From assembly GCA_001898145.1 (NCBI GenBank), contig MKSR01000008.1:248001-312000 (forward strand): 64,000 nt of DNA, given 5' to 3'. This document shows positions 35,040 to 44,589 of the stretch, one piece after another. Every line of letters starts with the position of its first letter. The first letter of the stretch is position 1. The stretch comes from Dyadobacter sp. 50-39. GTDB taxonomy: Bacteria > Bacteroidota > Bacteroidia > Cytophagales > Spirosomataceae. The translations under genes and the position numbers were made by a program. Below the pieces are notes generated by a model. It was not told where the DNA came from and searched no databases. It was given only the letters and a program-made list of their open reading frames with translations.

Positions 35040-36611
35040 ATGAAACTTAACAATAAAAAATTCTATCAACTTCTGCTCTGCGGAGCGATCCTGCTGGGAC
35101 CGACGGCTTGCTCCGACTTCCTCGATGAGCAAGATCCGTCGAACCTTCAACCGGATACCTTCTATACCATTCCCGACCACGCGGAAGCTGCCATCGCGGC
35201 TACTTATGCCGATATGCGCTTCTTTGGTGATGGTGCGGGTATCTTCTCGGCCAACTGGCAGATGCTCGAAGCACCGACCGGTACCGCTACTACGGAAACA
35301 GGCCAGAACTCCGACCTGAACAACCTGTACGCCCTCATTTACGATGGCAACACAGGCCATATCAGCAACTGGTGGAACGGCTTGTACCGTGTAATCGCGA
35401 ATGCCAACCTGGCTATCGAGAAAATCCCCGGCATTCAGTTCCCTGCTGCCAACGAAGCTCAGAAAACAAGGTTGATCGGCGAGGCTCGTTTCCTCCGTGC
35501 ATGGGCTTACTTCTATGCTGTGAGATTGTGGGGCGATGTACCCTTGATCACCAAGCCTCAGACGGCGAGCTCGGAAGATTTCTTTCCTTCGAGGGCATCT
35601 CAGGAAGAAGTTTACAAGCTGATCGTGGAAGATCTCCAAGCTGCGGAAGCTGCCGGCTTTGCTGACTTCAACACCAATGGACGCGTTTCCAAAATGGCGG
35701 TAAAAGCTTATCTGGCCAAAGTTTACCTGACAATGGCCGGTTTCCCATTGTCGAAAGGACAGTCGCATTACAAGCTTGCTGCCGACAAAGCGTTTGAAGT
35801 GATCACTTATGCCAAGGCTAACCCTTCTACGTTGGGCTTGTTCCCTACTTACAAGGAACTGCATGATGAGAAACTGAAAAACCGTATGGAGCACCTGTTC
35901 CAGATCCAGTACAACACCGTAGTGGCAGGTTTCCCGCTGAACGACTTCTTCCCGAACTTCAAGGCGGTAACCTATGCGGGACCTAGCGGAACCGGTAGCA
36001 CCGTGCCTACGCTGTCGTTCTATAAGTCTTATGAGACGGGCGACCTTCGTGCCAAAGATCAGGATGGCTGGTTCTACACCACCTACTATACCAATGGTAC
36101 CGGTGAGAAATTCGACCTGGGCGCTCCTTACGTGTTCAAGTACTTCAACATTGCTGCATTGGGTGGCCCAGGCATTACCCCTACCCGCCTGAACAACCTG
36201 AACGTAAACCAGATGCGCTACTCCGACGTATTGCTTATGTATGCAGAAGCACAAGCAGAACTCGGTACTGTAAACCAGGACGCTTATGATGCATTCAAAG
36301 CCATCCGCGACCGTGCGAAGTTGACCACGCCGGCCATCGGCACTTACACCGCTGCCACTTTCAAAGAGGCAGTTTGGAAAGAGCGCTGGCATGAGTTCGC
36401 CTACGAAGGTATCACCTGGTTCGACATGGTACGCCTGCGCAAGGTGTTCAATGAAGAGACCAAGAAATTCGATAACTTCGTTGGCCACAGAAACCTGAAC
36501 GTGAGCGGTGGTGCCCCATTATTGGAAAAACACCTGCTGTTCCCGCTGGGTATCCAGGAAATGAGAAACAACCCGAACCTGAAACCTCAGAATCCGGGCT
36601 ACCAACAATAA
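35040..36611 (+). CDS. SusD/RagB-family nutrient-binding outer membrane lipoprotein
   Basis: About 523 residues from ATG 35040 (MKLNNKKFYQLLLCGAILLG); ATG 35028 would add four residues. The lipobox is LLGPTACSDF with the lipidated Cys about residue 24. SusD hallmarks are intact: a helical TPR scaffold (RFLRAWAYFYAVRLWGDVPL), AVKAYLAKVYLTMAG, and a C-terminal WKERWHEFAYEGITWFDMVRLRK segment followed by PLGIQEMRNNPNLKPQNPGY. It captures ligand at the surface and closes over the SusC barrel. It ends in a strong terminator, so susC-susD form the whole unit. Confidence 0.95.
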   Translation: MKLNNKKFYQLLLCGAILLGPTACSDFLDEQDPSNLQPDTFYTIPDHAEAAIAATYADMRFFGDGAGIFSANWQMLEAPTGTATTETGQNSDLNNLYALIYDGNTGHISNWWNGLYRVIANANLAIEKIPGIQFPAANEAQKTRLIGEARFLRAWAYFYAVRLWGDVPLITKPQTASSEDFFPSRASQEEVYKLIVEDLQAAEAAGFADFNTNGRVSKMAVKAYLAKVYLTMAGFPLSKGQSHYKLAADKAFEVITYAKANPSTLGLFPTYKELHDEKLKNRMEHLFQIQYNTVVAGFPLNDFFPNFKAVTYAGPSGTGSTVPTLSFYKSYETGDLRAKDQDGWFYTTYYTNGTGEKFDLGAPYVFKYFNIAALGGPGITPTRLNNLNVNQMRYSDVLLMYAEAQAELGTVNQDAYDAFKAIRDRAKLTTPAIGTYTAATFKEAVWKERWHEFAYEGITWFDMVRLRKVFNEETKKFDNFVGHRNLNVSGGAPLLEKHLLFPLGIQEMRNNPNLKPQNPGYQQ

Positions 36612-36630
36612 TTTCTTATCTTAGTTTCCA

Positions 36631-36662
36631 AAGCCGGCCTTCATCTGAGGGCCGGCTTTTTT
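36631..36662 (+). terminator. Intrinsic terminator of the second susCD unit
   Basis: AAGCCGGCC (36631-36639) pairs with GGCCGGCTT (36650-36658) around a 10-base loop and is followed by a T-run. It stands 19 bp after the susD stop. Confidence 0.85.
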
Positions 36663-36703
36663 CGTTCTTACATTCAACCAGAGTTTACCAAAGCCATTTA
36701 CCG

Positions 36704-38752
36704 ATGTTGGAAAGGATTCGTCTTGTCACCGGATACCGTGTATGCTGCGAGATCGCCCTGCTTTGCCTGATATCGGGCATTTTGCAGGTGAATGCACAGC
36801 TCGTCATTACAAGTCCCGTTGCAAACCAGGTCATGCAACGCAATGCGTTCGGCTCGGCGTCGATTTACCTCACTGCTTATGCCCACTACCCTTACACCCG
36901 CGTCGCTGCGGCTTTAATACCCATCGAAGGCAATGCAAATGCGACACAGGAACAGCAGTTAGATCCTGCCCAGATTTCGCAGGGGCTGCTCCACGCTGCC
37001 TTCAATGCTCCTACCGGGTGGTACCGCCTCAAACTAACCGGTACAGCAGACGACGGCATAGTCGATTCCGCGACGGTAGACCGCATTGGAATAGGTGAAG
37101 TATTTCTCATTACCGGCAATTCCAATGCTATGGGGCTCCCCGGCCTGGGCGCCAAAGACGCGTCTTCCAATGTGGTTTCATTCAATGCCCTCAATAAAAC
37201 CCTCAACAATGAGAACATTACCGTGGCCCCGGACGGCCCTATGCCTCCTCCTGCTTTCGAACCGCTCCAAAGCGGCAGCAACATTTTTCCCAATGGCGAA
37301 ACTGCCTGGTACTGGGGCGAACTCGGAGATTTGTTATTTAAGAGATGGAAGACACCCGTACTTTTTTTCAATACCGCATGGGCAGCCGCCAATTGCGAGA
37401 ACTACCGCGACGCCGCTTCGGGAAAGGACGCCTATAATTTATATGTAGGCAAATTCTGGCCTAACCGGCAACCTTACAGCAATATCGTCAATGCCATGCG
37501 CTATATGACTTCGCTAACAGGTGTGCGCGCCGTGCTGTGCTCGCACGGCGAAAATGACGCGCAACTGGGTTTTAAAGAGGCAGATTATTTCGAAGGTATC
37601 AGAACGCTCATCCAAAACAGCCGGAATGATTCGGGGTACAATATTCCCTGGTACATTGCACGTAATTCTGCAAGTGAGCGGCTGAAAGATCCTTATTTAC
37701 CCGTGCTAAATGCCCAGAACCGGCTGATAGCCCTTCCGGGATTCAATACTTTTCAGGGTCCTTATCTCGACACCGTACAGATTCCCCGCCCTTCTTCCGG
37801 GCATTTTGAGAATGTCCCCGGCGGTGTACAGGGGCTTACACAAGCGGCAGCAGCCTGGAACAGGAGCCTGTCCGACACATCCATCACAAAGACCACCCCT
37901 CTGCAACCCGCCTACGCCTTACATACAGGCGTAACGCCCGCACGTGTGTACCCGGGCGCGACTTTCGGGTTGCCGTTCGCCGTTACCGGCAATGCCCCCA
38001 CCGCATTAGACATTACCGCCGAGCTGCTGGATGCGCAAGGTCAGTTCATAGCAAGAGTGGGCACCGGCAGTGCTGCCCCGCTTCAAATCCAAATGCCCGC
38101 CGACATTCCCGACGGCCGGTACTACATCCGGCTTACCGGTCTCAATCCGGTAAATCCTGGCAGCGTTTCGCAACCGGTTTACGTCGAACACGCCCCGCGA
38201 ACAATCGAATATGTCAACCCGATCGGCGTGCGAAATACGGCCGATGGCATTCATGTGGCCTGGGCCCTTGCGCCCGTGGAGGGTCTGGCAACCCTGACGG
38301 TGCAGAAAACAACCGATGGCATTCAATACACCGACCTTGAAACCTTCCGCGCCCCGACCGAAGGAGTCTCGCGTGTATTTGGTTTCACAGATCAGGATAC
38401 AGGCATCGGGACGATTTTTTACAGGATTAAAATGGTGTATATCAATGGCGCCAGCAGCTATTCTGCCCTCGTCACTTTGTTCCGCGATGGTGCCCCGCTC
38501 CCCTGGACTGTGTTCCCAAATCCCGTTACGCAGCAGCAGTTTTACATTATACCCGCCACCGAAGCACCTGAGACAGACATCGCCTGCCGCCTTTTTGACG
38601 CCTCCGGCCGTGAACATCCTATTCAAACATCGGGGCGGGAAGCAGTGGGGTTGCTCTCCGTTCGTCCGCAGTACCCTTTACCCGCCGGAAAATATATTCT
38701 TCAAGTGACATCCGCCGGGCAAAGCCGGGCGCAAAGCATTGTTTTTTACTAG
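36704..38752 (+). CDS. Secreted sialate O-acetylesterase-like protein with T9SS sorting domain
   Basis: A 682-residue exported protein; the signal peptide ends near LQVNAQ. About residues 140-370 resemble the SGNH/sialate O-acetylesterase fold: EVFLITGNSNAMGLPG corresponds to the GQSNM nucleophile block, with Ser in GNSNA, and VLCSHGENDAQLGF to the later GES block. Two beta-sandwich modules follow (about 400-580). The last ~80 residues (WTVFPNPVTQQQFYIIP to the end) form a type-A T9SS C-terminal sorting domain, so the protein should be secreted by the PorU/PorV machinery. Carbohydrate deacetylation is the inferred activity; the substituted motif leaves real doubt. Confidence 0.75.
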   Translation: MLERIRLVTGYRVCCEIALLCLISGILQVNAQLVITSPVANQVMQRNAFGSASIYLTAYAHYPYTRVAAALIPIEGNANATQEQQLDPAQISQGLLHAAFNAPTGWYRLKLTGTADDGIVDSATVDRIGIGEVFLITGNSNAMGLPGLGAKDASSNVVSFNALNKTLNNENITVAPDGPMPPPAFEPLQSGSNIFPNGETAWYWGELGDLLFKRWKTPVLFFNTAWAAANCENYRDAASGKDAYNLYVGKFWPNRQPYSNIVNAMRYMTSLTGVRAVLCSHGENDAQLGFKEADYFEGIRTLIQNSRNDSGYNIPWYIARNSASERLKDPYLPVLNAQNRLIALPGFNTFQGPYLDTVQIPRPSSGHFENVPGGVQGLTQAAAAWNRSLSDTSITKTTPLQPAYALHTGVTPARVYPGATFGLPFAVTGNAPTALDITAELLDAQGQFIARVGTGSAAPLQIQMPADIPDGRYYIRLTGLNPVNPGSVSQPVYVEHAPRTIEYVNPIGVRNTADGIHVAWALAPVEGLATLTVQKTTDGIQYTDLETFRAPTEGVSRVFGFTDQDTGIGTIFYRIKMVYINGASSYSALVTLFRDGAPLPWTVFPNPVTQQQFYIIPATEAPETDIACRLFDASGREHPIQTSGREAVGLLSVRPQYPLPAGKYILQVTSAGQSRAQSIVFY

Positions 38753-38855
38753 CACAAAATATATCTTGCTAATAATCAACAGCTTCCAACGATCACCTAA
38801 CCCGACGTGTCCTTAGGAACGACGCTTCGTTCCTGAAACCACAAATCCCAGTTGT

Positions 38856-39848
38856 ATGAAAAGATTATTACCGATACTATTGCTTTTGGCAATGGTAAAT
38901 GCCTGTACGAACGACGACCCCGTTCCATACGTCATTTCCGAAGCCCGGCTGAAAGATTATCACGTGATCTCCATCGCCTTCGACGCCTCAGGCACCGCCT
39001 GGCTCGGCACGCTCGGCCAGGGCCTTATCCGGCACAGCGGTAACAGCATTGCCGTTTTTGATTCCAGCAATTCTATGCTAACCAAAGCCGCCATATGGGA
39101 TATTGCGGTCGATAAAAAAGGAAATGTGTGGCTAGGTACGGACGACCTTGTGAAGTACGATGGCTCCAAATTCACCCGGTACGTATCCGGCCAGTATAAC
39201 CTGCCTCGCAATGCGGTGCGTTCGGTGGCTGTCGACGGTGCAAACAATGTATGGTTCTCGGCAGGTGCGTCGCGGCAGGGCGGCCTGGTAAAATACGATG
39301 GCAACCAGTTTACGGCATTTACCCCTGAAAATTCAAAACTTCCCGGCAACCTCATCGCCGGTATCGCCATTGATTCCAGGAACACCGTTTGGCTGGCACT
39401 CAATGACGGCGTCACAGCTACTTCAATCGTACGTATTGCGGGTAGCAAATGGGATATTTTCGGTGAAAAGGAGCTGGGTTTCACCCCCTATTATTATGGC
39501 AATATCGTAGTCAATAAAGACGATGAGCTCCTGGCATCCATTAATTACGGACTGTCAAGCACCATTGTGCCCGGTCGTCCGCAGATATTCAAATTCAATG
39601 GCAAGTCGAGCCAGGTGATCAAGCTCCCGGAAGAAGACAAGAAGGTTTACTGGACGCAACAGGTGTTTGCTGATAGCGAAAACCGGATATGGGCCGCATT
39701 TTGGGACGAAAAAGAATATGGTGTTTTCAGGAATGGCAAATGGGAACTGAAAGACCTTGACGATAGCGGGGGCATATTTGCATTTGCCCAAAGTCCCACC
39801 GGCGAAATATGGCTGGGAGGTGGCAAAGGCGTTTACATTTTGAAATAA
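38856..39848 (+). CDS. Beta-propeller lipoprotein of the two-component-regulator-propeller type
   Basis: A 330-residue lipoprotein (lipobox LLAMVNACTND, Cys about residue 17). The mature part is a run of repeats of the form D..GtvWlGt..GL..y.g..f..y: ASGTAWLGTLGQGLIRHSGN, KKGNVWLGTDDLVKYDG, GANNVWFSAGASRQGGLVKY, NTVWLALNDG and TGEIWLGGGKGVYILK. These are the Reg_prop blades of sensor propellers, but the kinase and membrane parts of hybrid two-component proteins are absent, so it is a free-standing envelope propeller. Ligand unknown. It sits about 100 bp after the esterase-like gene and ends at a perfect hairpin. Confidence 0.8.
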   Translation: MKRLLPILLLLAMVNACTNDDPVPYVISEARLKDYHVISIAFDASGTAWLGTLGQGLIRHSGNSIAVFDSSNSMLTKAAIWDIAVDKKGNVWLGTDDLVKYDGSKFTRYVSGQYNLPRNAVRSVAVDGANNVWFSAGASRQGGLVKYDGNQFTAFTPENSKLPGNLIAGIAIDSRNTVWLALNDGVTATSIVRIAGSKWDIFGEKELGFTPYYYGNIVVNKDDELLASINYGLSSTIVPGRPQIFKFNGKSSQVIKLPEEDKKVYWTQQVFADSENRIWAAFWDEKEYGVFRNGKWELKDLDDSGGIFAFAQSPTGEIWLGGGKGVYILK

Positions 39849-39855
39849 AAACATC

Positions 39856-39891
39856 TGTCACGCTGAGCGGCCCGGTCCGCTCAGCGTGACA
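39856..39891. terminator. Bidirectional terminator-like perfect palindrome
   Basis: TGTCACGCTGAGCGG (39856-39870) pairs perfectly with CCGCTCAGCGTGACA (39877-39891) around a 6-base loop. It lies between convergent genes and shares the GTCA-CTGAGCG core with the longer dispersed repeats in this window. Confidence 0.75.
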
Positions 39892-39899
39892 TGAATATT

Positions 39900-40679
39900 T
39901 TAGTCCTCAAACAAACTGCCCAAACCTCCGATTACCGAACCGCTCTCCTTGCGGGAATTAGGCCCGTATATCGAAAGTCGCTGGATCAGCTTGGAAATCG
40001 GCATCGACTGCACCCAGCAGCGACCTGTACCGCGCAATGTAGCAAGGAACATTCCTTCTCCACCGAATACCATCGATTTCAAACCACCCGAACGCTGGAT
40101 ATCGAAGCTCAGCGATTGCTCGAATGCCACCACGCAACCCGTATCGACGCGCAGCGTTTCGTTGTTCAGCTGTTTCTCCATCACCACGCCGCCGGCATGC
40201 ACGAATGCCATACCGTCGCCTTTCAGCTTCTGAAGTATAAAACCTTCCCCACCGAACAAGCCCGAGCCGAAGCGCTGGTTGAAATGGATCTTCATGCTCG
40301 TACCCATGGCGGCGCACAGGAAACCGTCTTTCTGCACGATCAGCTCGCTACCGTAAATCTTCGAAAGGTCGATCGGCATTACCGTTCCAGGGTACGGCGC
40401 TGCAAATGCTACTTTTTTCTTACCTACACCACGATTGGTAAAATGCGTCATAAACAGCGATTCTCCGGTCAGCAAACGGGTTCCCGCCTGGAAAATCTTG
40501 CCCATTATGCTCTGGTTGGCTTCCGATCCGTCGCCCATTTTGGTTTCGAACTGAATGCCGTCTTCCATAAATAGCATAGCGCCCGCCTCGGCGATCACGG
40601 TTTCGTTCGGGTCGAGTTCAATTTCCACGACCTGAATGTCGTCACCAATAATTTTGTAATCGATTTCGTGTGAGATCAT
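39900..40679 (-). CDS. AIM24/TIGR00266-family protein
   Basis: A 259-residue soluble protein of the AIM24 (tryptophan RNA-binding attenuator-like) family, a beta-sandwich fold with unknown biochemical role. Family features include the start [20 protein letters not shown], the motif [15 protein letters not shown], the Gly-rich [20 protein letters not shown] and the tail [14 protein letters not shown]. There is no signal peptide. It is the last gene of a minus-strand run behind a small acidic protein and gltX. Confidence 0.88.
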   Translation of the reverse strand: MISHEIDYKIIGDDIQVVEIELDPNETVIAEAGAMLFMEDGIQFETKMGDGSEANQSIMGKIFQAGTRLLTGESLFMTHFTNRGVGKKKVAFAAPYPGTVMPIDLSKIYGSELIVQKDGFLCAAMGTSMKIHFNQRFGSGLFGGEGFILQKLKGDGMAFVHAGGVVMEKQLNNETLRVDTGCVVAFEQSLSFDIQRSGGLKSMVFGGEGMFLATLRGTGRCWVQSMPISKLIQRLSIYGPNSRKESGSVIGGLGSLFED

Positions 40680-40725
40680 TTTTTCGTAAAAGGTTTTATA
40701 GGTTGGTCAAAACGAATGCAGCCTG

Positions 40726-40983
40726 CTACTCTTCTTCCTCCTCTTCCTCCCCGGAGCTCTTTTTCTTCGATTTCCGGGTTTTCCGGCCTGGGATATCCTC
40801 GCGGTCGCGGAGCTTTTTGTCATCCACATTTTTATTCAAAAATTCATTGATACGGTCCATGTCAAAGCTCGTGGTGATCTCACCGAACGAGTTGATCTGG
40901 ATATCAAAACCTTCCAGGTCTTTGTGCACGCGAGGCTTCTCAGGTGCAGGCTTGGACGTTTCCGATTGTTTTTTCTTAGCCAT
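40726..40983 (-). CDS. Small conserved-looking protein with an acidic tail
   Basis: 85 residues from ATG 40983 (MAKKKQSETSKPAPEKPRVH); the open frame extends 14 codons upstream but those residues (NNGPPGGPL...) look non-coding. The centre HKDLEGFDIQINSFGEITTSF followed by DMDRINEFLNKNVDDKKLRD is well ordered, while both ends are low complexity: a Lys/Pro-rich N-terminus and a final run of Glu. Family not recognised; similar small proteins occur beside gltX in Cytophagales as far as I recall. Function unknown. Confidence 0.7.
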   Translation of the reverse strand: MAKKKQSETSKPAPEKPRVHKDLEGFDIQINSFGEITTSFDMDRINEFLNKNVDDKKLRDREDIPGRKTRKSKKKSSGEEEEEEE

Positions 40984-41091
40984 GTGTTTTGATGCCAATG
41001 GACCGCCTGGCGGCCCGTTATTCACTTGTTACGAAAATATGCAATGATCCCCGCGGTGCCAATGGTTTTTGATCCTGCGGTCGGGCAGCCA

Positions 41092-42642
41092 CTACGCCAG
41101 CCTGATTTGTGCTGACAAGCGGCTGAGCGCTGTTTCCAGCCTGCTGACCACTTCGCCTTTGCCGAGGATTTCCATGATGATCATCAAATCCGGGCCAGCG
41201 CCTGCGCCGGTCACCGCCAGGCGCAAGGCCTGCATGATCTTACCCATTTTAATACCGGCCGACTCCATCGTCGCCGAGAGAACTTCCTTAATATCGTGTG
41301 CCACGAACGTGCCATTGAACCCTGCCAATGCATCCTTAAATGCACCGATCGCATTCACGGCCTCTTCGTTCCATTTCTTGATCACCACATCCTGATCGTA
41401 TTCCTCCGGTGCTGCAAACAAAAAGAGCGATTCTGAAACGATCTCCTTAATGAAATGTACACGGTCTTTCAACAAATGCACGATCTGCGTAAGCTGATCC
41501 TGGTTCACGGTAATGCCCTTCGCATCGTACAAGGGTTTCAGTTCTTCAATAATGGCAGCATCATCCAGCTGTTTCAGATATTGCTGGTTAAACCAGTTGG
41601 CTTTCTGAATATCAAACCTCGCGCCTGCCTTGTGTACGCGGTCGAAGCTGAACGACGCTACGAGTTCGTCCATGCTGAAAATTTCCTGCTCGGTACCTGC
41701 ATTCCAGCCAAGCAATGCCAGGAAGTTGGCGGTAGCGCCGGGCAGATAGCCTTCTTCGCGGAAACCACGAGCCTTTTCACCGGTGTTAGGGTCGGTCCAT
41801 TCCAACGGGAAGATCGGGAAACCGCCCAGGTCGGCATCACGTTTCGAGAGCTTGCCGTTACCGTCGGGTTTGAGGAGCAGCGGCAAATGCGCGAACTGCG
41901 GCATAGTACTTTCCCAGCCCAGATAGCGATACAATAGCACGTGCAACGGAGCCGACGGCAGCCATTCTTCCCCACGGATCACGTGGGTAATGCCCATCAG
42001 GTGGTCGTCCACGATGTTGGCCAAATGGTAAGTAGGCATTCCATCCGATTTCAAAAGCACTTTATCGTCGATCTGCGACGAATGCACCACCACCCAGCCG
42101 CGGATCAGGTCGTTGAAACGGACATCCTCTTTCGGCTGGATCTTCATGCGGATCACGTAAGGGTCGCCGCTTTCGAGCCGTGCCTTCGTTTCTTCGGCCG
42201 ACAGCGTCAGCGAATTGGTCATTTCCGTGCGGGTAATCGCGTTGTACTGCACGGCAGCCACTTTTGCGGCTTCCAGGCGCTTACGCATATCGTCCAGCTG
42301 CTCAGGCGTGTCGAAGGCATAATAGGCCTTGCCTTCCTGAACCAGCCGCTCCGCATATTCGCGGTACATTTCTTTTCTTTCCGATTGCCGGTAAGGCGCG
42401 TGCGGGCCGCCCTGCTGCGGGCCTTCATCGATGCCGATACCCAGCCACTCCAACGCTTCCAGAATGTATGCCTCAGCGCCAGGAACGTAACGGTTCTGGT
42501 CGGTATCTTCAATGCGAAGCAGCATCTGGCCGCCTTGCTGGCGTGCAAACAGGTAATTATACAGGGCCGTACGCACACCGCCCGCATGCAGCGGGCCGGT
42601 AGGGCTAGGCGCAAAACGCACCCTGACTGGTTTGTTATTCAT
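41092..42642 (-). CDS. gltX: Glutamyl-tRNA synthetase
   Basis: A 516-residue class I aminoacyl-tRNA synthetase that charges tRNA-Glu in the cytoplasm. The HIGH-type motif is in APSPTGPLHAGGVRTALYNY (His-Ala-Gly-Gly at about 19-22) and the KMSKS-type loop in GNGKLSKRDADLGGF. The C-terminal anticodon-binding helical domain runs to the end (LMIIMEILGKGEVVSRLETA). Length and architecture match bacterial GltX. It follows a RidA-family gene by 27 bp, and the two may be co-transcribed. Confidence 0.97.
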   Translation of the reverse strand: MNNKPVRVRFAPSPTGPLHAGGVRTALYNYLFARQQGGQMLLRIEDTDQNRYVPGAEAYILEALEWLGIGIDEGPQQGGPHAPYRQSERKEMYREYAERLVQEGKAYYAFDTPEQLDDMRKRLEAAKVAAVQYNAITRTEMTNSLTLSAEETKARLESGDPYVIRMKIQPKEDVRFNDLIRGWVVVHSSQIDDKVLLKSDGMPTYHLANIVDDHLMGITHVIRGEEWLPSAPLHVLLYRYLGWESTMPQFAHLPLLLKPDGNGKLSKRDADLGGFPIFPLEWTDPNTGEKARGFREEGYLPGATANFLALLGWNAGTEQEIFSMDELVASFSFDRVHKAGARFDIQKANWFNQQYLKQLDDAAIIEELKPLYDAKGITVNQDQLTQIVHLLKDRVHFIKEIVSESLFLFAAPEEYDQDVVIKKWNEEAVNAIGAFKDALAGFNGTFVAHDIKEVLSATMESAGIKMGKIMQALRLAVTGAGAGPDLMIIMEILGKGEVVSRLETALSRLSAQIRLA

Positions 42643-42669
42643 TTATTCAAAAAATTAAGTTCAATGGTG

Positions 42670-43038
42670 TTACTCAACCGCTATGACGGAAATTTCGACG
42701 TTCACGTCCTTCGGCAGGCGTGCAACCTGCACGGTCTCGCGGGCGGGAGGATCTTTGGTAAAAAAGCCGCCGTAGATTTCATTCACAGCGGCGAAGTCGT
42801 TCATATCACGAAGGAAAATACTGGCTTTGACCACGTTCTGAAAACCCAGTCCGGCCGCTCCCAGAATGTGTCCGATATTTTGCATGACCACGCCTGTTTC
42901 CGCCTTGATGTCCCCGGACTTTGCCAGTTCCGCGGCGATCTGCCCTGAAACATAAACAGTGCCATTTACTTTAACAGCCTGGCTGTAAGGACCAATGGGG
43001 GCCGGTGCTTTATCCGAAAATATGATTTGCTTGGGCAT
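42670..43038 (-). CDS. RidA-family enamine/imine deaminase
   Basis: 122 residues from ATG 43038 (MPKQIIFSDKAPAPIGPYSQ); an upstream TTG or GTG frame extends it without merit. RidA hydrolyses reactive 2-aminoacrylate and related enamines formed by PLP enzymes, protecting the cell. The catalytic Arg is in DPPARETVQVARLPKDVNVE, with the typical end VEISVIAVE. Trimeric cytosolic protein by family. It sits between the thioesterase and gltX on the minus strand. Confidence 0.93.
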   Translation of the reverse strand: MPKQIIFSDKAPAPIGPYSQAVKVNGTVYVSGQIAAELAKSGDIKAETGVVMQNIGHILGAAGLGFQNVVKASIFLRDMNDFAAVNEIYGGFFTKDPPARETVQVARLPKDVNVEISVIAVE

Positions 43039-43094
43039 AAGTGACAAGAGTTGATGCCGCAAAATTACCAAATTATGCCGTGCCTACCGCCTTA

Positions 43095-43610
43095 TTACAC
43101 CTTAAAAAGCGCTTTCAGCTCGGTGGCTTCGGCCGCATTCATCCGGCCGGCGAGCACCAGGCGCAGCTGACGGCGGCGAAGGGCGCTCAGGTACAGCTCA
43201 TTTTCCTCATCGGTTTCCGCTTCCAGGGGCGGCACTTCGATAGGCCGGCCGTTCTGGTCCACCGCCACGAAAGTGTAGAATGCGCGGTTGGTACTCACGC
43301 GCTGCCCGGCGGGAATATCCTCGGCCCAGACTTCGAGAAAGACCTCCATAGACGAATTGAATGCACGCGTCACCTTGGCACGCATCGTAACGATGTTACC
43401 CAGGCGGATAGGCTCCGTGAACGACACATTATCGACCGAAGCCGTCACCACAATGCGGTTGGAATGCTTTTGCGCCGAAATCGCCGCACAAATGTCCATC
43501 CAGTGCAGCAGCCTCCCCCCCATCAGGTTATTGAGTGTGTTCGTATCGTTGGGAAGTACCATTTCGGTCATGGTTACTTCGGATTGATGGGGCTTTTTCG
43601 GTTTCAGCAT
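43095..43610 (-). CDS. Acyl-CoA thioesterase, hot-dog fold
   Basis: A 171-residue cytoplasmic hydrolase of the YciA/BFIT-like group that cleaves acyl-CoA to free acid and CoA. The hot-dog helix and active-site segment are seen in NTLNNLMGGRLLHWMDICAA, with VVTASVDNVSFTEPIRLGNI and EVWAEDIPAGQRVSTNRAFY as further family blocks. The C-terminal ~40 residues (SALRRRQLRLVLAGRMNAAE) are a basic helical extension. It begins 17 bp after the outer-membrane protein gene on the same strand. Confidence 0.92.
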   Translation of the reverse strand: MLKPKKPHQSEVTMTEMVLPNDTNTLNNLMGGRLLHWMDICAAISAQKHSNRIVVTASVDNVSFTEPIRLGNIVTMRAKVTRAFNSSMEVFLEVWAEDIPAGQRVSTNRAFYTFVAVDQNGRPIEVPPLEAETDEENELYLSALRRRQLRLVLAGRMNAAEATELKALFKV

Positions 43611-43627
43611 GTTGGTAAGAAATGGAT

Positions 43628-44473
43628 TTAAAACTTGGGGCAGCGGGTTTTCTTCCTTTCGAGGTTCTGGGCCCGGTTACCGATCAGGTAAGTGGCACGC
43701 ACCTGCAAAAAGAGATAGCTGTCTTTGCTTTTCGCGCTTCCACGGTTCCAGCCGGGTTGCCGCGCAGGCTCGCCGATTTCCGGGGCACGGTCGGACAGCG
43801 CGCGGGCAATGTCGCTTGGCAAAAGATCGGGATTGGGATACACCGTGCTCACATCGTCGAGGTAATCGGAATTGACGAAGTTATTGCAAAGTTCGAGGCC
43901 GAGACTCAGTCTTTGGGTTGTTTTGATAGAAATCCCGATTCCGGCTGTGAACACAAGCGGCAGCCGCTTATACTTGACACCCTCCGTCGTAAGCTCAGGC
44001 AGGCTGTACCAGGTACCATCAAGCCTGGCCTTGGGGCTCAGATAAGTCACGCCCACCCCGCCGAAGAGATAGGGATTGATTGGCGCCTGCCGGTTGTAGG
44101 CAAACAAATCCGCCTGCAAACCCAGGTTAATGTCCGGGTTGAATGTCTTGAAGGAAAGATTATTCTGGTAATTTTTGGAATATTTCTGGTCACCCGAAAC
44201 CTGGTAGAAGCGCAGCTCCCCGCGCGCGCTCACATGCTCGGTCAGCCGGTATAATGCCCCGAGCGAGATCGAAGGCCCCAGGCCGAGGTGTTTCAAATTC
44301 ACACCGTCATTCAAATCACCCATATAATATGCCACTCCGATGCCGGCCTGCACACTCAGCACCCCGAACGGATCGGTATAGCGCCCGCCGAATTTGGAGC
44401 GGCCCTGTCCGATCGCGATCTGGTGAAAGAAAGTCAGGACGAATGCAACGGTCAGTAGATGTTTCCGGCTCAT
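43628..44473 (-). CDS. Outer-membrane beta-barrel protein, DUF6089-like
   Basis: A 281-residue exported protein with a signal peptide ending at QIAIGQ. The sequence alternates aromatic and Gly-rich strands (VLSVQAGIGVAYYMGDLND, LGLGPSISLGALYRLTEHVS, NPYLFGGVGVTYLSPKARL), as in small OmpA/OmpW-like porins. I recall the same start and MGDLND block in DUF6089 family proteins of Bacteroidota, said to be outer membrane. No enzymatic motif. The tail ERKKTRCPKF is basic rather than ending in an aromatic residue of the last strand. Confidence 0.75.
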   Translation of the reverse strand: MSRKHLLTVAFVLTFFHQIAIGQGRSKFGGRYTDPFGVLSVQAGIGVAYYMGDLNDGVNLKHLGLGPSISLGALYRLTEHVSARGELRFYQVSGDQKYSKNYQNNLSFKTFNPDINLGLQADLFAYNRQAPINPYLFGGVGVTYLSPKARLDGTWYSLPELTTEGVKYKRLPLVFTAGIGISIKTTQRLSLGLELCNNFVNSDYLDDVSTVYPNPDLLPSDIARALSDRAPEIGEPARQPGWNRGSAKSKDSYLFLQVRATYLIGNRAQNLERKKTRCPKF

Positions 44474-44589
44474 GTGATGTCAGTAATGCGTGTTGAGTGA
44501 TGCAAGTTGTAAAAGAAACTGATTTATCCCAAATTGTGAAAATCATTCCATGGCTGCTCGAACCTACCACAAACATTACTAACTATCCT

